Positions 24,977 to 34,800 of a stretch of DNA of 51,760 nucleotides are shown piece after piece. The translations under genes and the position numbers were made by a program. Under the pieces are notes generated by a model, which did not search any database, was not told the DNA's origin, and was given only the letters and a program-made list of their open reading frames with translations. This DNA is from a virus. Within the stretch, counting starts at the first letter, position 1. Every line of letters begins with the position of its first letter. The stretch lies in the IMG/VR virus record IMGVR_UViG_3300028920_001945, positions 64,001 to 115,760 of that record. One strand, written 5' to 3'.

Positions 24977-25354
24977 CTATAAAATTTGATTACCACTTAA
25001 ATAACCCTCTATCTTACAATTTAACCAAAGAGAGTCCCCCCTAATAGGGGTTGAGGTTATATTCTTAACGTATATAATTTTATCAGTCTTCATATTATAT
25101 AAATTACTAAAATTATCAGAATCTGGTATTAATCTAATGGTATTTTCAGCAGTCCAAGTTTTATCGTAATAAAAAGGTTTTCCTAATACTGTGTATAGTT
25201 CATCTACTGCACCTGGAGTTATATTGTCTCTAAGATTCTTTAAGTCTGACTTCTTTAACCAAGCCTCCATTATTACTTGATAACTATCAGAGTCCCATCT
25301 ACTACAATTACAATCTATGGAAAAATTATTACCTGATATAGTTAAATCATTCAT
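24977..25354 (-). CDS. Small CxCxRWD-family protein, copy B
   Basis: The shortest copy (125 residues), essentially the bare core of the family. It reads SIDCNCSRWDSDSYQVIMEA, WLKKSDLKNLRDNITPGAVD, ELYTVLGKPFYYDKTWTAEN, YVKNITSTPIRGDSLWLNCK and IEGYLSGNQ. The N-terminal arm is only about 12 residues. The start overlaps the stop of copy A (25347) by 8 nt, so A and B are a tandem pair, and a fibre gene follows 14 nt later. Function is unknown. Confidence 0.75.
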   Translation of the reverse strand: MNDLTISGNNFSIDCNCSRWDSDSYQVIMEAWLKKSDLKNLRDNITPGAVDELYTVLGKPFYYDKTWTAENTIRLIPDSDNFSNLYNMKTDKIIYVKNITSTPIRGDSLWLNCKIEGYLSGNQIL

Positions 25355-25733
25355 TTATACGATAACCCTCGATCTTTATATTAAAATAATTTGGATTTAT
25401 AAAGGAGTCGCTTATATTCTTAACTCCTATCATTCTTTTTTCTCTTAAACTAGATATTCCAAATCCATGTTGAGGCTCAAATATAAGGGTATTAGCAGAC
25501 GCATAGGTGGTATCTATAAAGTATGGATCTCCTAATATACTATATAATTCCTTTACTGCTCCAGGAGTTACATAAGTAAATAGCTCATTTCTTGCTCCAG
25601 ACCTCATAAATGTTTCTATAATTACAGACCAATTATCTTCATCCCATCTATTACAGAAACATTCTATATAATTATTGGGATAACTATTACAACTATAATA
25701 GATCCTTAATCCATCTCCCTCTTTAAATGACAT
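25347..25733 (-). CDS. Small CxCxRWD-family protein, copy A (most divergent)
   Basis: A 128-residue protein with the same layout but more changes: IECFCNRWDEDNWSVIIETF, YVTPGAVKELYSILGDPYFI, TTYASANTLIFEP, IGVKNISDSFINPNYFNIKI and EGYRIN. Cys-x-Cys-x-Arg-Trp-Asp is kept, as are PGAVxELY and the final IEGY. It sits 1 nt after the hub-adhesin gene (25735), so it is first of the family in transcription order. Its divergence suggests it is the oldest copy or has a separate role at the hub. Function is unknown. Confidence 0.75.
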   Translation of the reverse strand: MSFKEGDGLRIYYSCNSYPNNYIECFCNRWDEDNWSVIIETFMRSGARNELFTYVTPGAVKELYSILGDPYFIDTTYASANTLIFEPQHGFGISSLREKRMIGVKNISDSFINPNYFNIKIEGYRINE

Positions 25734-25734
25734 A

Positions 25735-27207
25735 TTAATCTAATGTTATCCTCCTCCAGCTAGAACCGGTACAGGTATATAATCCTCCACAATTAGTTCC
25801 ATTACTGGACATCCATATTTCTCCCACTACAGGAGCTGGATTATTTCTCTTAACTGGTTTTAATTTTAATAAATCAGTTAACATAGCTCCTCCTGATATT
25901 GCCTGTGAAGATACACCAACTGATTCAACTTCATCTATTATTAATTTTCCAGCAGTTAATTCACCATCCCAGGCACTACCATCTCCTAATTTAACACAGT
26001 GATTATCAAATTCTCCATAAATTAGAGGATAAGAAGTATCTGAATTAGATATGTATAATTTATTTGATCCAGTTTCATTTTCACCAGCCTGATTTCCCAA
26101 AGCTACATTATAATCTCCAGTTACATTATCAAGAAGAGCTTTAGCACCAATAGCTGTATTATATTCTCCTCCATTTACCTTATTTTGTGCAGCATAACCT
26201 ATAGCAGTATTATAATCATCTGATACACTTTCATCCATAGTAAAAGATCCAACTGCTACATTCCAGCTGCCACCATTTCTAACTTTTAAAGCCGATTGTC
26301 CAAGTGCTACACATTCCTGCCCGCCTGTTCCTCCAGCATCATTCCCAATCAGTACATTCATAGAACCTTGTTCTATATCTATTCTTCCATCAATCCCAAG
26401 AATATCATCATCATCATCCCAAGATAATTTAGCATCTGCACCATATGCACCATCATTATTATAAATTATATGTCCATCACTACCCGGTGCACCTTCATTT
26501 ATAGTCTCAGCCGTCATATCAATATTTGTCTTCATGGCACCGAGTTCAGAGGATAAATCAAATTCTGCTTCACCAAAGTCTATTGTGGTGTAGAAACCAT
26601 CTTTATCTAGAGTATGGGTATATCCTAATATATTATGGGTTCCACTAATATTAATGTAATCAACATCAAATGTCACTCCCTTTTGTAGAGTTAGTGTTTC
26701 ATCTCCTTGGATTGTTACTCTTCCAGTTAACTTTGGAATTCCAAATCTTCTTATATAGGAATCAGCCATCTTCTGAGCATCATCATCATCCTGTACTTGA
26801 GTATCAGTTATAACTTTTCTATAAGTACCATAAGTAGCAATGGATGTAGCATCAGTTTGTGTAGCCTCTATTTCATTTGGTCCCTTAATTACAATTGAGT
26901 TACATAAGTCATAATCAGACCATGTAAAGGGTTCATATTCAACTATATCATCCTCCGTTACGGTTATAGAGACCACATTACTGGGTTTAAAGTAATGGAG
27001 TTCAAAGTCCTTATCAACATAAAAAGAATATCCATCATATCTAGATACTCTTTTTATTACCTCTCCTAGAGGTACATTGTCAAATGTATATGGACCCGTA
27101 AGATAACTACCCGTAGTGGGTTGTACCAAATTACTATTTACATAATTTGAATAGGTATCTATAATATCTATTATATAATTAGTAGTCCAATCAGTATCTA
27201 GTGTCAT
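25735..27207 (-). CDS. Tail hub C-terminal half fused to a YadA-like adhesin head
   Basis: A 490-residue two-part protein. Residues 1-240 look like the second half of a tail hub (gp27/gpD-like). They include NVPLGEVIKRVSRYDGYSFY, VDKDFELHYFKP, DDAQKMADSYIRRFGIPKLT, and VTIQGDETLTLQKGVTFDVD. From about 250 it becomes a collagen-like/adhesin part. PGSDGHIIYNNDGAYGADAK leads into YadA-head repeats (YNTAIGYAAQNKVNGGEYNT, AIGAKALLDNVTGDYNVALG). The end is a cap with EIWMSSNGTN and CTGSSWRRITLD. The hub would sit at the tail tip and the adhesin would point outward. Follows its N-half gene by 2 nt. Confidence 0.75.
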   Translation of the reverse strand: MTLDTDWTTNYIIDIIDTYSNYVNSNLVQPTTGSYLTGPYTFDNVPLGEVIKRVSRYDGYSFYVDKDFELHYFKPSNVVSITVTEDDIVEYEPFTWSDYDLCNSIVIKGPNEIEATQTDATSIATYGTYRKVITDTQVQDDDDAQKMADSYIRRFGIPKLTGRVTIQGDETLTLQKGVTFDVDYINISGTHNILGYTHTLDKDGFYTTIDFGEAEFDLSSELGAMKTNIDMTAETINEGAPGSDGHIIYNNDGAYGADAKLSWDDDDDILGIDGRIDIEQGSMNVLIGNDAGGTGGQECVALGQSALKVRNGGSWNVAVGSFTMDESVSDDYNTAIGYAAQNKVNGGEYNTAIGAKALLDNVTGDYNVALGNQAGENETGSNKLYISNSDTSYPLIYGEFDNHCVKLGDGSAWDGELTAGKLIIDEVESVGVSSQAISGGAMLTDLLKLKPVKRNNPAPVVGEIWMSSNGTNCGGLYTCTGSSWRRITLD

Positions 27208-27209
27208 AA

Positions 27210-28538
27210 TTAATCAGGTTCTCCCTCTCCTCCTCCCTCTTCTCCTTCAGTATCAATATCTCTCCATAAAAGATAATTTAATCCTATAAGATCAAGGGTT
27301 GTTTTCTTAACACCTTCTGATGTTGTACGAACATCAGATATATATCCATTAAAAATATCAACATCATTTACCGTAATTGTAATATATAATCCAATTTTTA
27401 CAGTTGATGGTGCATTTATCATTTCAACCTTACCAGTTCCATACATACTTTCTTTATCTTGACTAACTTCTATTGATAGTATATTTTTAGAATTTGTATC
27501 AAATTCCTCAATAATTTTAGCATCCACATTTTTATAGCATATAAGTTCTGGATCACCTTCAAATCCTTCAAATGGATTAAATGTTTCATACCATCCTATT
27601 GTATGAATATAATTTCCCATTTTTTCAATAGCCTTTAGAAAAGCAGCTGCTGAATCAGGTCTATGAGTTGATGCTTTTACAACTATATCTCCATCTACAA
27701 TGGATATTTTTTTAATAAAAAAGTTAGTATATTCAACACTAATACATGGAAATGCATATGTCCCATCTCCAGTTATAACAATAGAAGGATCTGATAATGA
27801 ATCTACATAAGTAAAGGTTGATCCATCAAAAGTATATACAAGTAATGCATCATTTGATGCTATATATACATAATTATTATCTGCATATATATCATATAAG
27901 ATATCTTCATGACCATCAAGGTCGGTTAATGAAGCTTTAAATACAAGTCCATCCACTTCATCCATAGTATAGGCACAAATTCCCCAACTTTCAGATAATG
28001 TAAATATATAAGTATCATTATAATCTATCACATCATATTCCTCACCATCAGGATGATCTATGTCGTCCTTGAAAGTAAAATTAGAACCATCAAATGTATA
28101 ACAACGAAGATTATCACCTCCACCAATAAATATATAATCATCATTAGCTTCTATGCTATCTATTACCCTATTACCAGTATATGCCATATCTAATGTCTTC
28201 CTTTTTGTAAGGCTACTTCCATCAAATGAATAAGCAATAACGTAATCTCCAGTATTTTCTACTGCCATATATATATAATTTCCATCAGAGCATATACCTT
28301 TAGCATTATCATAAGTAGTCTCATTAATAGTATCTTCTAGGGTATAAGTTGAACCATTAAATGAAAATGCCTTTATTATGGGATAATCTGAGTCTCCACT
28401 CTCATCATAGCCAACATATATATAGGTACCATCAACTGCTAAGTAAGGATCACCTCCCATATATGATGTTAAAGAATGTCTATTAATATAAAATAGATCA
28501 TCTCTATCCCTGAGCTCCATGTCATAAGTTAATCCCAT
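27210..28538 (-). CDS. Beta-propeller-like domain fused to a tail hub N-terminal domain
   Basis: A 442-residue protein. Residues 1-335 hold about six to seven repeats of the form (Y)IYV/IxxxDxxLxVYTFDGSTFTY, for example YIASNDALLVYTFDGSTFTY and FIGGGDNLRCYTFDGSNFTF, consistent with a beta-propeller. Residues about 345-435 match the whole 109-residue protein at 28546: GKVEMINAPSTVKIGLYITI, FNGYISDVRTTSEGVKKTTL, LGLNYLLWRDI-like ending. That block is the first barrel of siphovirus hubs. A Gly/Glu-rich tail ends it. The propeller may bind a surface glycan or protein. Read before the hub C-half at 25735. Confidence 0.7.
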   Translation of the reverse strand: MGLTYDMELRDRDDLFYINRHSLTSYMGGDPYLAVDGTYIYVGYDESGDSDYPIIKAFSFNGSTYTLEDTINETTYDNAKGICSDGNYIYMAVENTGDYVIAYSFDGSSLTKRKTLDMAYTGNRVIDSIEANDDYIFIGGGDNLRCYTFDGSNFTFKDDIDHPDGEEYDVIDYNDTYIFTLSESWGICAYTMDEVDGLVFKASLTDLDGHEDILYDIYADNNYVYIASNDALLVYTFDGSTFTYVDSLSDPSIVITGDGTYAFPCISVEYTNFFIKKISIVDGDIVVKASTHRPDSAAAFLKAIEKMGNYIHTIGWYETFNPFEGFEGDPELICYKNVDAKIIEEFDTNSKNILSIEVSQDKESMYGTGKVEMINAPSTVKIGLYITITVNDVDIFNGYISDVRTTSEGVKKTTLDLIGLNYLLWRDIDTEGEEGGGEGEPD

Positions 28539-28545
28539 AATTAAA

Positions 28546-28875
28546 TCACTCTATTATTCCCTCATCCACAACATCCTTCCATAGTAGAGATGTTACACCC
28601 GTTAGATTTAGAGTGGTTTCTCTTTTACCTATAGAAGTTATAGCTATATCAGATATAAATCCCACAAATAAATCAGTTCCATTTACGCTTATTTCAATTT
28701 TCATTCCTATTGTTATTGCGGTAGGTAAATTAATCATACTGAGTCTACCCTTTGAATAGTTATCCGTCTTAGTATTAGATATTTCTAAAAAACTTATTTC
28801 CTCGTCTTCCTGGTCATATTCCCAAGTAGTACCTTCATCCACTGAAGTTATAGTTATATCAAATGTTACAGCCAT
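28546..28875 (-). CDS. Small tail hub N-terminal domain protein (stand-alone copy)
   Basis: A 109-residue protein that is nearly all one domain: EEISFLEISNTKTDNYSKGR, LSMINLPTAITIGMKIEISV, GTDLFVGFISDIAITSIGKR and LTGVTSLLWKDV. It is clearly homologous to the C-terminal 95 residues of the 27210 product. This barrel is the usual N-terminal part of tail hub proteins. Directly downstream of the tape measure gene (10 nt gap), where a distal tail or hub gene is expected. It could be an alternative hub half or the innermost ring. Confidence 0.65.
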   Translation of the reverse strand: MAVTFDITITSVDEGTTWEYDQEDEEISFLEISNTKTDNYSKGRLSMINLPTAITIGMKIEISVNGTDLFVGFISDIAITSIGKRETTLNLTGVTSLLWKDVVDEGIIE

Positions 28876-28885
28876 ATATTACACC

Positions 28886-31800
28886 TCACATAGTTGTTCT
28901 TCTCTTTTTCTTAAGTATTTCCATAAGTTTTCTCTCAAAGTCAACTGGACTTTGTACTCCATTAATATTTAGAGCTCCCATTATATTAAATTCTTCTCTT
29001 GAAGATTCTCCTTGATTAATTGTAGTATTATTACCATAATTAGCAGTTAATCTTTCCCTTAATGGTATCATCTGGCTAGGAGAAGTTCCATATCCTCCAA
29101 CACCCTCCGGTATCCTAAATCCTGGAGCTCCAATACTTGGGAATGGTAACATTCCTACTCCTGGAGCTCTACCCTTAGTTCTTGGAGGAATTAATTTTTT
29201 AAATATTTTCCTTGTATCTATATCAGTTAGAGCTTTAGTCATCTCATTCTTCTTACTAAGGAAATCCATCTGGCTTATTAATTCTGGATACCTAGATAAT
29301 ATTTTCTGTAATATATCAGCCGCATATTTTTTATTAACACCTTCTAGTGGAATAATAGCTTCCATTCCTGCTTCTCCAATTATTGATGGTGTTGCTCCCT
29401 TAACAAATCCTCCAGTCTGCCAGAATTTAAAACCTCCAAGGAATGAACCCACTGCATCCACTGCTCCTCCTATAAGATTAGCTGCTCCATCTATAACAGA
29501 GCCAATTGTACCTATAGGGTCTGTGATGGCCTTTACTACTGTTCCGATCGGATCAGTAACTGCCTTTACAGCAGTATCTACTATACTAGGAGCCCTAGAA
29601 GGTGTAGTGGGAGTTGGTGTAGTGGGGGTAGATGTTTTAGATTGAGTTGAACTTGTCTTTGGTGTAGTGGTAGAAGTTTTTTTTGCAGCAGTTTCAGCAG
29701 CAGCCTTAGTTGTTGTGGCAGCAGAATTTACTTTACTGACAAAACCACTAGCAGCATTTAATATTCTATCCATAAAAGTATTTCCAGTTGATATTACTCC
29801 AGATTTAAATATACTTGAAGATGTTATAGTGTTATTTCCAGCTGTATTTGCAGCATTTATAGTTGTAGAGGATGCTAAACCAGAATCTCTAATCCATTGA
29901 TTTCCAACTTGAGCTCCATCTCTATTTAATTCATCTCCTGCATCTATTATGACATCTCCAGCATAATCAACTTTACTTCCAAGTGCTTCTAATGACTTAT
30001 CAGCAGCAGGCATAGTAGAAACTGTAGCAGTAGAAGTTTTACCTCCACCACCTCCAAATAAACCTCCTATAATGGGTATATTTTTTAAGACGTTACCTCC
30101 AACTTTCTTAAAGGTATCAAATGCTCCACCAGCAATATCCATTACCTTTCCTGCAATTCCTCCTATAGAATCTTTTACAAAGTTAAATGCTCCTCCTATA
30201 GCTCCAAATAAATCAAAACCTCCTCCACCACCACCAGTCTTTCCACCAGCAGCTGTTCCAGATGCAGCAGCTATAGCTTTTTCTGGGAAGTTTGGATCCG
30301 TTAATGCATAATCTATAAATATTGTAGCATGATTTGTATCAAAATAATCTTTCAATAGAGATAAATTACTCTGATTATTAGATAAAAATGTAGCCCAATC
30401 TACATTATCCCAAGTTTCAATTACTTCTATAGGAGTATCTGACATTTCAGATACTTTTTGTAAAAATGCATCCTTTCTACTACCTAAAGTTGATAAGAAT
30501 CCATCAAAGTCTTGTCCTTCCCATAGTGTTGATAATTCTGCTATAGCAGTATATCTATCCATAGCAGCTCTAAAACTATTTTGTTGTTCTCCTGTAAGAA
30601 CTTTATAGAAAGTACTCCAAGATGTACCATCCCATAATGTTTCAACATCTACCGGTATTCCAGGAACTGCCTGAGATATTTCACTCACTAAGCCAGGAGT
30701 ATCATTAAGTTGATCAGCCCATGTTTGCCAATCCTCTGTATCCCAAACATCAAATGTAAAGTCTGGTAACTTTATGTCATATTGACCTAATTCTTCTATT
30801 ACAGAGCCCAAATCTCCATATTCTTCTATTAGATTATGAAAATCTGTTTGCATTGATATAGCAAGAGGATGCATTCCAGTTGCACTCTGAACAAATAAAT
30901 TGAATATTCTAGTTAATTCACCTGTAGCATCAGTAAATGCTACTATAGCTTCAGTTAATTGAGTCTGAACTTCATAAAATGATTCTTCAGCATTTATAGC
31001 TACTGTTGCAGAATTTACTACTGCATCCAAACTCCCTTGTCCTAATTCAGTAGCCAATGATGCTCCATCCATTCCATCCTGCCACATCCCAGCGGCTTGA
31101 GCTAGATCTATCATAGTTAATGCAGCCACTAATTGTCCGTCAGTAAATTCAGAAAGAGATTTATTTGAAGTTCCATAGAAAGCATTTAATACTTTAAGTT
31201 GTTCAGCATCACTTCCCATTATACTTCCTGTTAATTCTAAAGCAGCAGCAATCTCATCAAATGTATCTACAATTTCCTCTCCTTCTAAGTCCATAAAGGA
31301 CATTGCCAATCTAGTGGTACTACCAACCATAGAATCCATTTCATCACTTATTTTAGATAATTGTAATATCATATCCACATTCTGTTTAGAAGCTTCAGCT
31401 TCATTATCAGCTATATCTAGCCATGCTTTAGCAGCATCAGGAGCAACTGCTCCTATATCCATTAAATCATATACAAGAGGTCCTAATTGTTCTTCTAGAC
31501 CCGATATAGCATCATTTAACTTGATTGTAGCATCTCTATATTCAGTAATTACATTCATTTGACTTTCAGTTATCTGGGTAGTATCATCAGATGTTCTATA
31601 GTATTCTGCTAATGCCTTATTTAATTCTCCTAATGTTATCTCCTCATTTATATATTGACCCACCAATTCTCTTTCTTTATCCGATAAATCTCCATAGACA
31701 TCTGATAAAGGTTTATTTAATTTTAATTGATCTCCCTTAGCTTGTTCCATTTGTTTATATAATTCTATGGTTTCTTCACTAAGCATCCCCTCTTCAGCTA

Positions 31801-34800
31801 ATTTCTCAAATAACTTCTCAAATTGTTCTAATTCTCCTTCTTCTAGTTTATATAATTTCTCCTTAATATCATAAATCTTAATAAGAACTTCTAAATAATT
31901 CTTCATTCTCTCAGTAGTATACTTGGTATAGTTTTCCTGTAATGCAGAGAAGGCCAATAATTTAGCTTCTAGAGCAGCCTGCTTTGCATCTGCATCCGCT
32001 AGAGTCTCTCTAGCTTCAGCTAGATCTTCTGTTACCTTCATTAACTCTAATTCTCCTAAAGTTAGAGGCATAGTTACCGTTAAGGCTTCTTGTTCAGTAT
32101 CTTCCCAAGTATAATCTTCACTCCAGAGTTTAGATGGATCCCACCATTCTTTCTCCTTTTTCTTTTTACCTTCAAAAGCCCATACTTGCTCTTGATTATA
32201 GTTCATATCTTGAAGCATTTTATTTATTTCTTTTATAGTATATCCTAATGACTTAAGTTCATCCTTAGTTTTTTCTGCTACTACACCATGATTCTTAGTG
32301 TATTCTATTTGAGCTTCTGCATTTTTCAGTGCCCGTTCCTGTTCACCAGCTTGTTGTTCTAAATCTATCCTATCTTGTATCGCATCTTGTAGAGCCCTTT
32401 CAGCATTCATAGCTTCATTAGAACCCGCTCCATGTAAGGCTAAGGCTTCTGCTAAATCTAATGTAGCAGCTTCTTCATCTTGGATAGATCTAGTTAGATT
32501 CTCCTTTGTATCTTTCCAATCTCTTTCAGCTTCAGCTAACTCTTCAATATAACCAACAGCAGTGTCCATTAATTCTCCCATTGTTCTAATTTCAGTTATT
32601 ATACCCTTTATGGCTGACATCAGATTAGTTTTTGAGTCTGCTAATTTGTTAGTTAATATTAATTCCTTCTTTTCTAAATCTAATATTTTTTCAATGTTGT
32701 TTGATTCATTCTCTTTAGCATCATCCAATTCAGCCGTTACAATAGCTAATTCATCATATGTAGCCTTAAGGTCGTCTAAATTACTATTATAGAAAGCCAA
32801 TTCAGTTGATGCTTTATTGACTAGCATTTCCCAAGTAGCCATTGCTTCTACTTCTTCCAGTGTCTTTCCTATTAATATTTTTGTTACTTCATTTAATAAG
32901 GAGGTTTGATCAACAATATCTTTTATTGGAACATCTAGCATTTGTGAAAAATAGGCTCTTGCTTCTTTATATTGATATATGGAATTTAAGGCATCAAATG
33001 CATCAAATAAATTATTAATCTCTCTACCTGCTATTCCAGCACCTCCAGCAAGTAATTCCCAGCCAAATGCATCAGGATTAAGATTATCAGCTGCTTTTTG
33101 CCAATTTGTACCCATAGCCTTAAAAGCTTTATTTGTTTCCCCAACAAGATTTGTCTTCAATACCTTAGTAATTTCTTTTGAATAAACTTCAAACTGTTTT
33201 TTGGTTAGAACTTTTTTCTGAGAAGCTGCTAAGGCAAGAGCTGCTCTCTTTCCCATTTCTTCATATGTATTTTCTAATTTATCTCCAGTTTGTTTTTTTA
33301 TTGCCTCATTTATTAATTCTCCCCAACTTGTAGCTCCAGCTAAATCTACATCCATCCTATCTGCAGCTTTATTTATTTCATTAAGAGATGCAACAAAACC
33401 TCTATTGGAATGATCCGCTTCCCATACAGCCAATTTCCAGGCATCTATGGTTTGTATCATACCTCTAAAAGCATCCCCAGAAACTGATTGTAGAGTTGTT
33501 CCTAAATCTTTTACGGATGTAGTTAAATCTATTGCAGCATCAGTTAAAGTAAAGAATCCAGAAGCTGCTAGTGCCGCCATACCTACAGCGACTGCTATAC
33601 CAACGGTTGCAATAGACATAGCAACTGCCATTGCCTTCAATAGAGCTGCATTTGCAGCTAATGCTGGTATTCTGGCAAGTAATGCATGTATAGAACCATA
33701 TAATGCAGCTATCCAAGAATTTTCTAATATTACTTGTTTTCCCTTTATGATTAAAAATATAGTTTCAAGAGCTACTAGAGCCTTAGTTATATTAGTTATT
33801 AAGATCATTACTACTTTATATACTAAGAACCATTTTACTATCTTAATTAATACTGGAAGGAACTTTATAAATTGTTTAACGAACTTAGCAATTTTTGGTG
33901 CTATAACAATCATACTCTGGGCAAATCCCTCTAGAATAGGAGCTAATGTAGATCCTAATTCTAAAGATACTTCCTGGAAAGCATTACTTAATGATTGGAG
34001 AGCTCCCCATAAGGTATTCTCTTGAGCATCTGCAACACTTTCCGTAATTCCTTTAGATAATAGTAGTTCTTGATTATATCTTTCTATGTCGTAGACTCCT
34101 TGTACTAAAACAGCAGCTGATGCAGCTGTTCTTGCTCTGAACATTGAAGCAGCTTCTGCAGCTCCAAATCCAGCAGCATTTAATTTATTTAATATTTCAG
34201 TTAAAGAATACAATTCTGGATTAAGATCTTCAGTCGTTAATCCAATAGAGGCTAGCATTTCTTCAGCCTTAGAAGATGGTTCTAGTAACTTAGACAAAAT
34301 CATATTAAGACGTTGTCCAGCTTGACTACCCTTAAGACCCATATTTACTAAAAGCATACCTGCTGCTACTGTCTCTTCTAATTGTAATCCTAATGCACCC
34401 GCTATTGGTGCAGCATATTTCATGAATTCTGACATCTTCTCCATATTGAAGAAAGAGTTTGTAATTGCTGATGTGAAAGTGTCCACTATTCTTGTAGTAT
34501 CATCTAACTCTAGACCAAATGCCTTCATGGTAGTTAAGACATCTTCAGTAGCATTTTCTAAATCTGATTGTGTGGCGGCAGCATAATTTAATATAGGAAG
34601 CATTTGTTGTCTGGTTATCTTAGCTACATCTAGACCAGCACTAGCCAATTGATAAAATGATTTCTGTATTTCTAAAGCACTATATACTGTTTCTCTAGAT
34701 AGAACCTTACTCATTTCCATCATACGATTCTTTACTTGTTCAAATGAACCTCCTAAATAACCACTAACCGTAGCTGCATTTGCTGCAGCTCTCTCAAATT

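Noticed and set aside
20791-25733. Diversity-generating retroelement target in the lectin-like or fibre genes
   Set aside because: No reverse transcriptase or template/variable repeat pair is visible, and the C-terminal ends lack the C-type lectin pattern.
33447-34025. A 192-residue open frame on the + strand inside the tape measure gene
   Set aside because: It is antisense to the well-conserved TP901 core and hydrophobic region, has no ribosome site, and reads as low-complexity Ala/Ile/Val that mirrors the tape measure codons.
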